A stretch of DNA of 64,000 bases, taken from Chitinophaga sp. MM2321. GTDB lineage: Bacteria; Bacteroidota; Bacteroidia; Chitinophagales; Chitinophagaceae. Below, piece by piece: positions 63,551 through 64,000 of the stretch. Every line of letters begins with the position of its first letter. Positions within the stretch are counted from its first letter, which is position 1. The stretch spans positions 4,650,001 to 4,714,000 of the forward strand of contig NZ_OZ035533.1 in the NCBI RefSeq assembly GCF_964033635.1, read 5' to 3'. The notes under the pieces were generated by a model, which saw only the letters and a program-made list of their open reading frames with translations, did not search any database and had not been told where the DNA came from. The position numbers and the translations under genes were made by a program.

Positions 63551-64000
63551 TTATGCATGCACGGCTACCAGGCCGCCCAATTGCTGCAGATGATCATAGA
63601 ATTCGGGATACGATTTATTGATCGCTTCCGCGCTTTCTATTACCACAGGACCATCGGCTGTAAGTGCCGCTACGGCACAGGCCATGGCGATGCGGTGATC
63701 ATTATGCGAATGTACTACAGCCCCTTTAATACCGGTGCCACCGTATACCAGCATTTCATCTCCCTGCAATGCTATCTTTATACCCATCTTGCCAAATTCT
63801 GCCTGCAACGTTAATCCACGATCGCTTTCTTTATGTGCCAGGCGGCTCACTCCTTTTATTTTCGTAGTGCCGTTACAGTTAGCAGCCAGTGCTACCAGTG
63901 GCGGAAACAGATCCGGGCAATCCGTTGCATCTATTTCAAAAGCCTGGAGTCCGGCTTTTTCAATATTTACCGTAAATAAACCAGGCAGAATATATGCGCC
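63551..64000 (-). CDS. aroA: 3-phosphoshikimate 1-carboxyvinyltransferase, C-terminal part (cut by window edge)
   Basis: The frame is open from the right edge to the stop at 63551, giving 149 codons of the EPSP synthase C-terminal domain. Typical segments are DATDCPDLFPPLVALAA, KIKGVSRLAHKESDRG, VHSHNDHRIAMACAVAAL and SAEAINKSYPEFYDHL. It joins PEP to shikimate-3-phosphate and feeds the chorismate synthase encoded just downstream, so the two form an aroA-aroC unit. Confidence 0.95.
   Translation of the reverse strand, partial: GAYILPGLFTVNIEKAGLQAFEIDATDCPDLFPPLVALAANCNGTTKIKGVSRLAHKESDRGLTLQAEFGKMGIKIALQGDEMLVYGGTGIKGAVVHSHNDHRIAMACAVAALTADGPVVIESAEAINKSYPEFYDHLQQLGGLVAVHA

Overview
The window looks like chromosomal core genome of a Bacteroidota member, most likely a Chitinophagaceae (Chitinophaga-like) bacterium. 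Grounds: many genes are preceded by the Bacteroidota -7 box TAnnTTTG, several with a TTG about 17-24 bases upstream; start codons lack clear Shine-Dalgarno sequences; and the gene families are typical (BlaI plus M56/TonB pair, three-gene succinate dehydrogenase/fumarate reductase, Tat-exported Gfo/Idh oxidoreductase, YkgJ protein, TIGR02436-type four-helix-bundle gene). I saw no tRNA, rRNA, CRISPR array, prophage or transposase gene.

Layout. 1-6956: heme cluster hemA(partial)-C-D-E-F-[four-helix-bundle pseudogene]-B-L, covering the C5 route from glutamyl-tRNA to protoporphyrinogen IX except its last oxidase and ferrochelatase. 7099-13376: small exported protein and a complete RND efflux operon (adaptor, pump, outer-membrane channel). 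13531-15918: esterase, methyltransferase and glycosyltransferase on the minus strand. 16105-18570: unknown exported helical protein and an OxyR with both redox cysteines. 18697-24933: M48 lipoprotein protease, plsY, prmA, pnp, rpsO, ftsE on the minus strand. 25110-26725: BlaI/M56 pair. 26781-31129: purM, ribF, a small membrane protein, holA, exonuclease. 31233-34825: coiled-coil membrane protein, response regulator, ABC-F ATPase. 35137-40292: carbonic anhydrase, murI, S9 peptidase, oxidoreductase. 40478-43985: sdhCAB. 44174-46456: unknown protein, murQ and a BadF-type sugar kinase (muropeptide recycling). 46670-50509: two convergent C-terminal-processing proteases. 50660-64000: sugar dehydrogenase, MFS exporter, YkgJ protein, gcvP, NPP-type phosphodiesterase, two small genes, CocE/NonD hydrolase, FKBP isomerase, aroC and partial aroA.

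The genes are ordinary; the unusual signal lies between them. At least eight gene 3' ends carry long AT-rich inverted repeats. Five have perfect arms of 40-59 bases (13380-13533, 17435-17546, 18557-18697, 38788-38883, 62388-62489), and a sixth of another sequence type has perfect 50-base arms (56916-57071). Arms differ from locus to locus but match exactly within a locus, start within a few bases of stop codons, and in several cases encode the last residues and stop codon of one or both flanking genes. A common core reading GAAATGCAGCGGAGA recurs in five of them. Diverged copies of the same arms flank the broken four-helix-bundle gene at 4272-4648, a possible link between the palindromes and a gene family of unknown function. 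This palindrome family is the best candidate here for an undescribed system.
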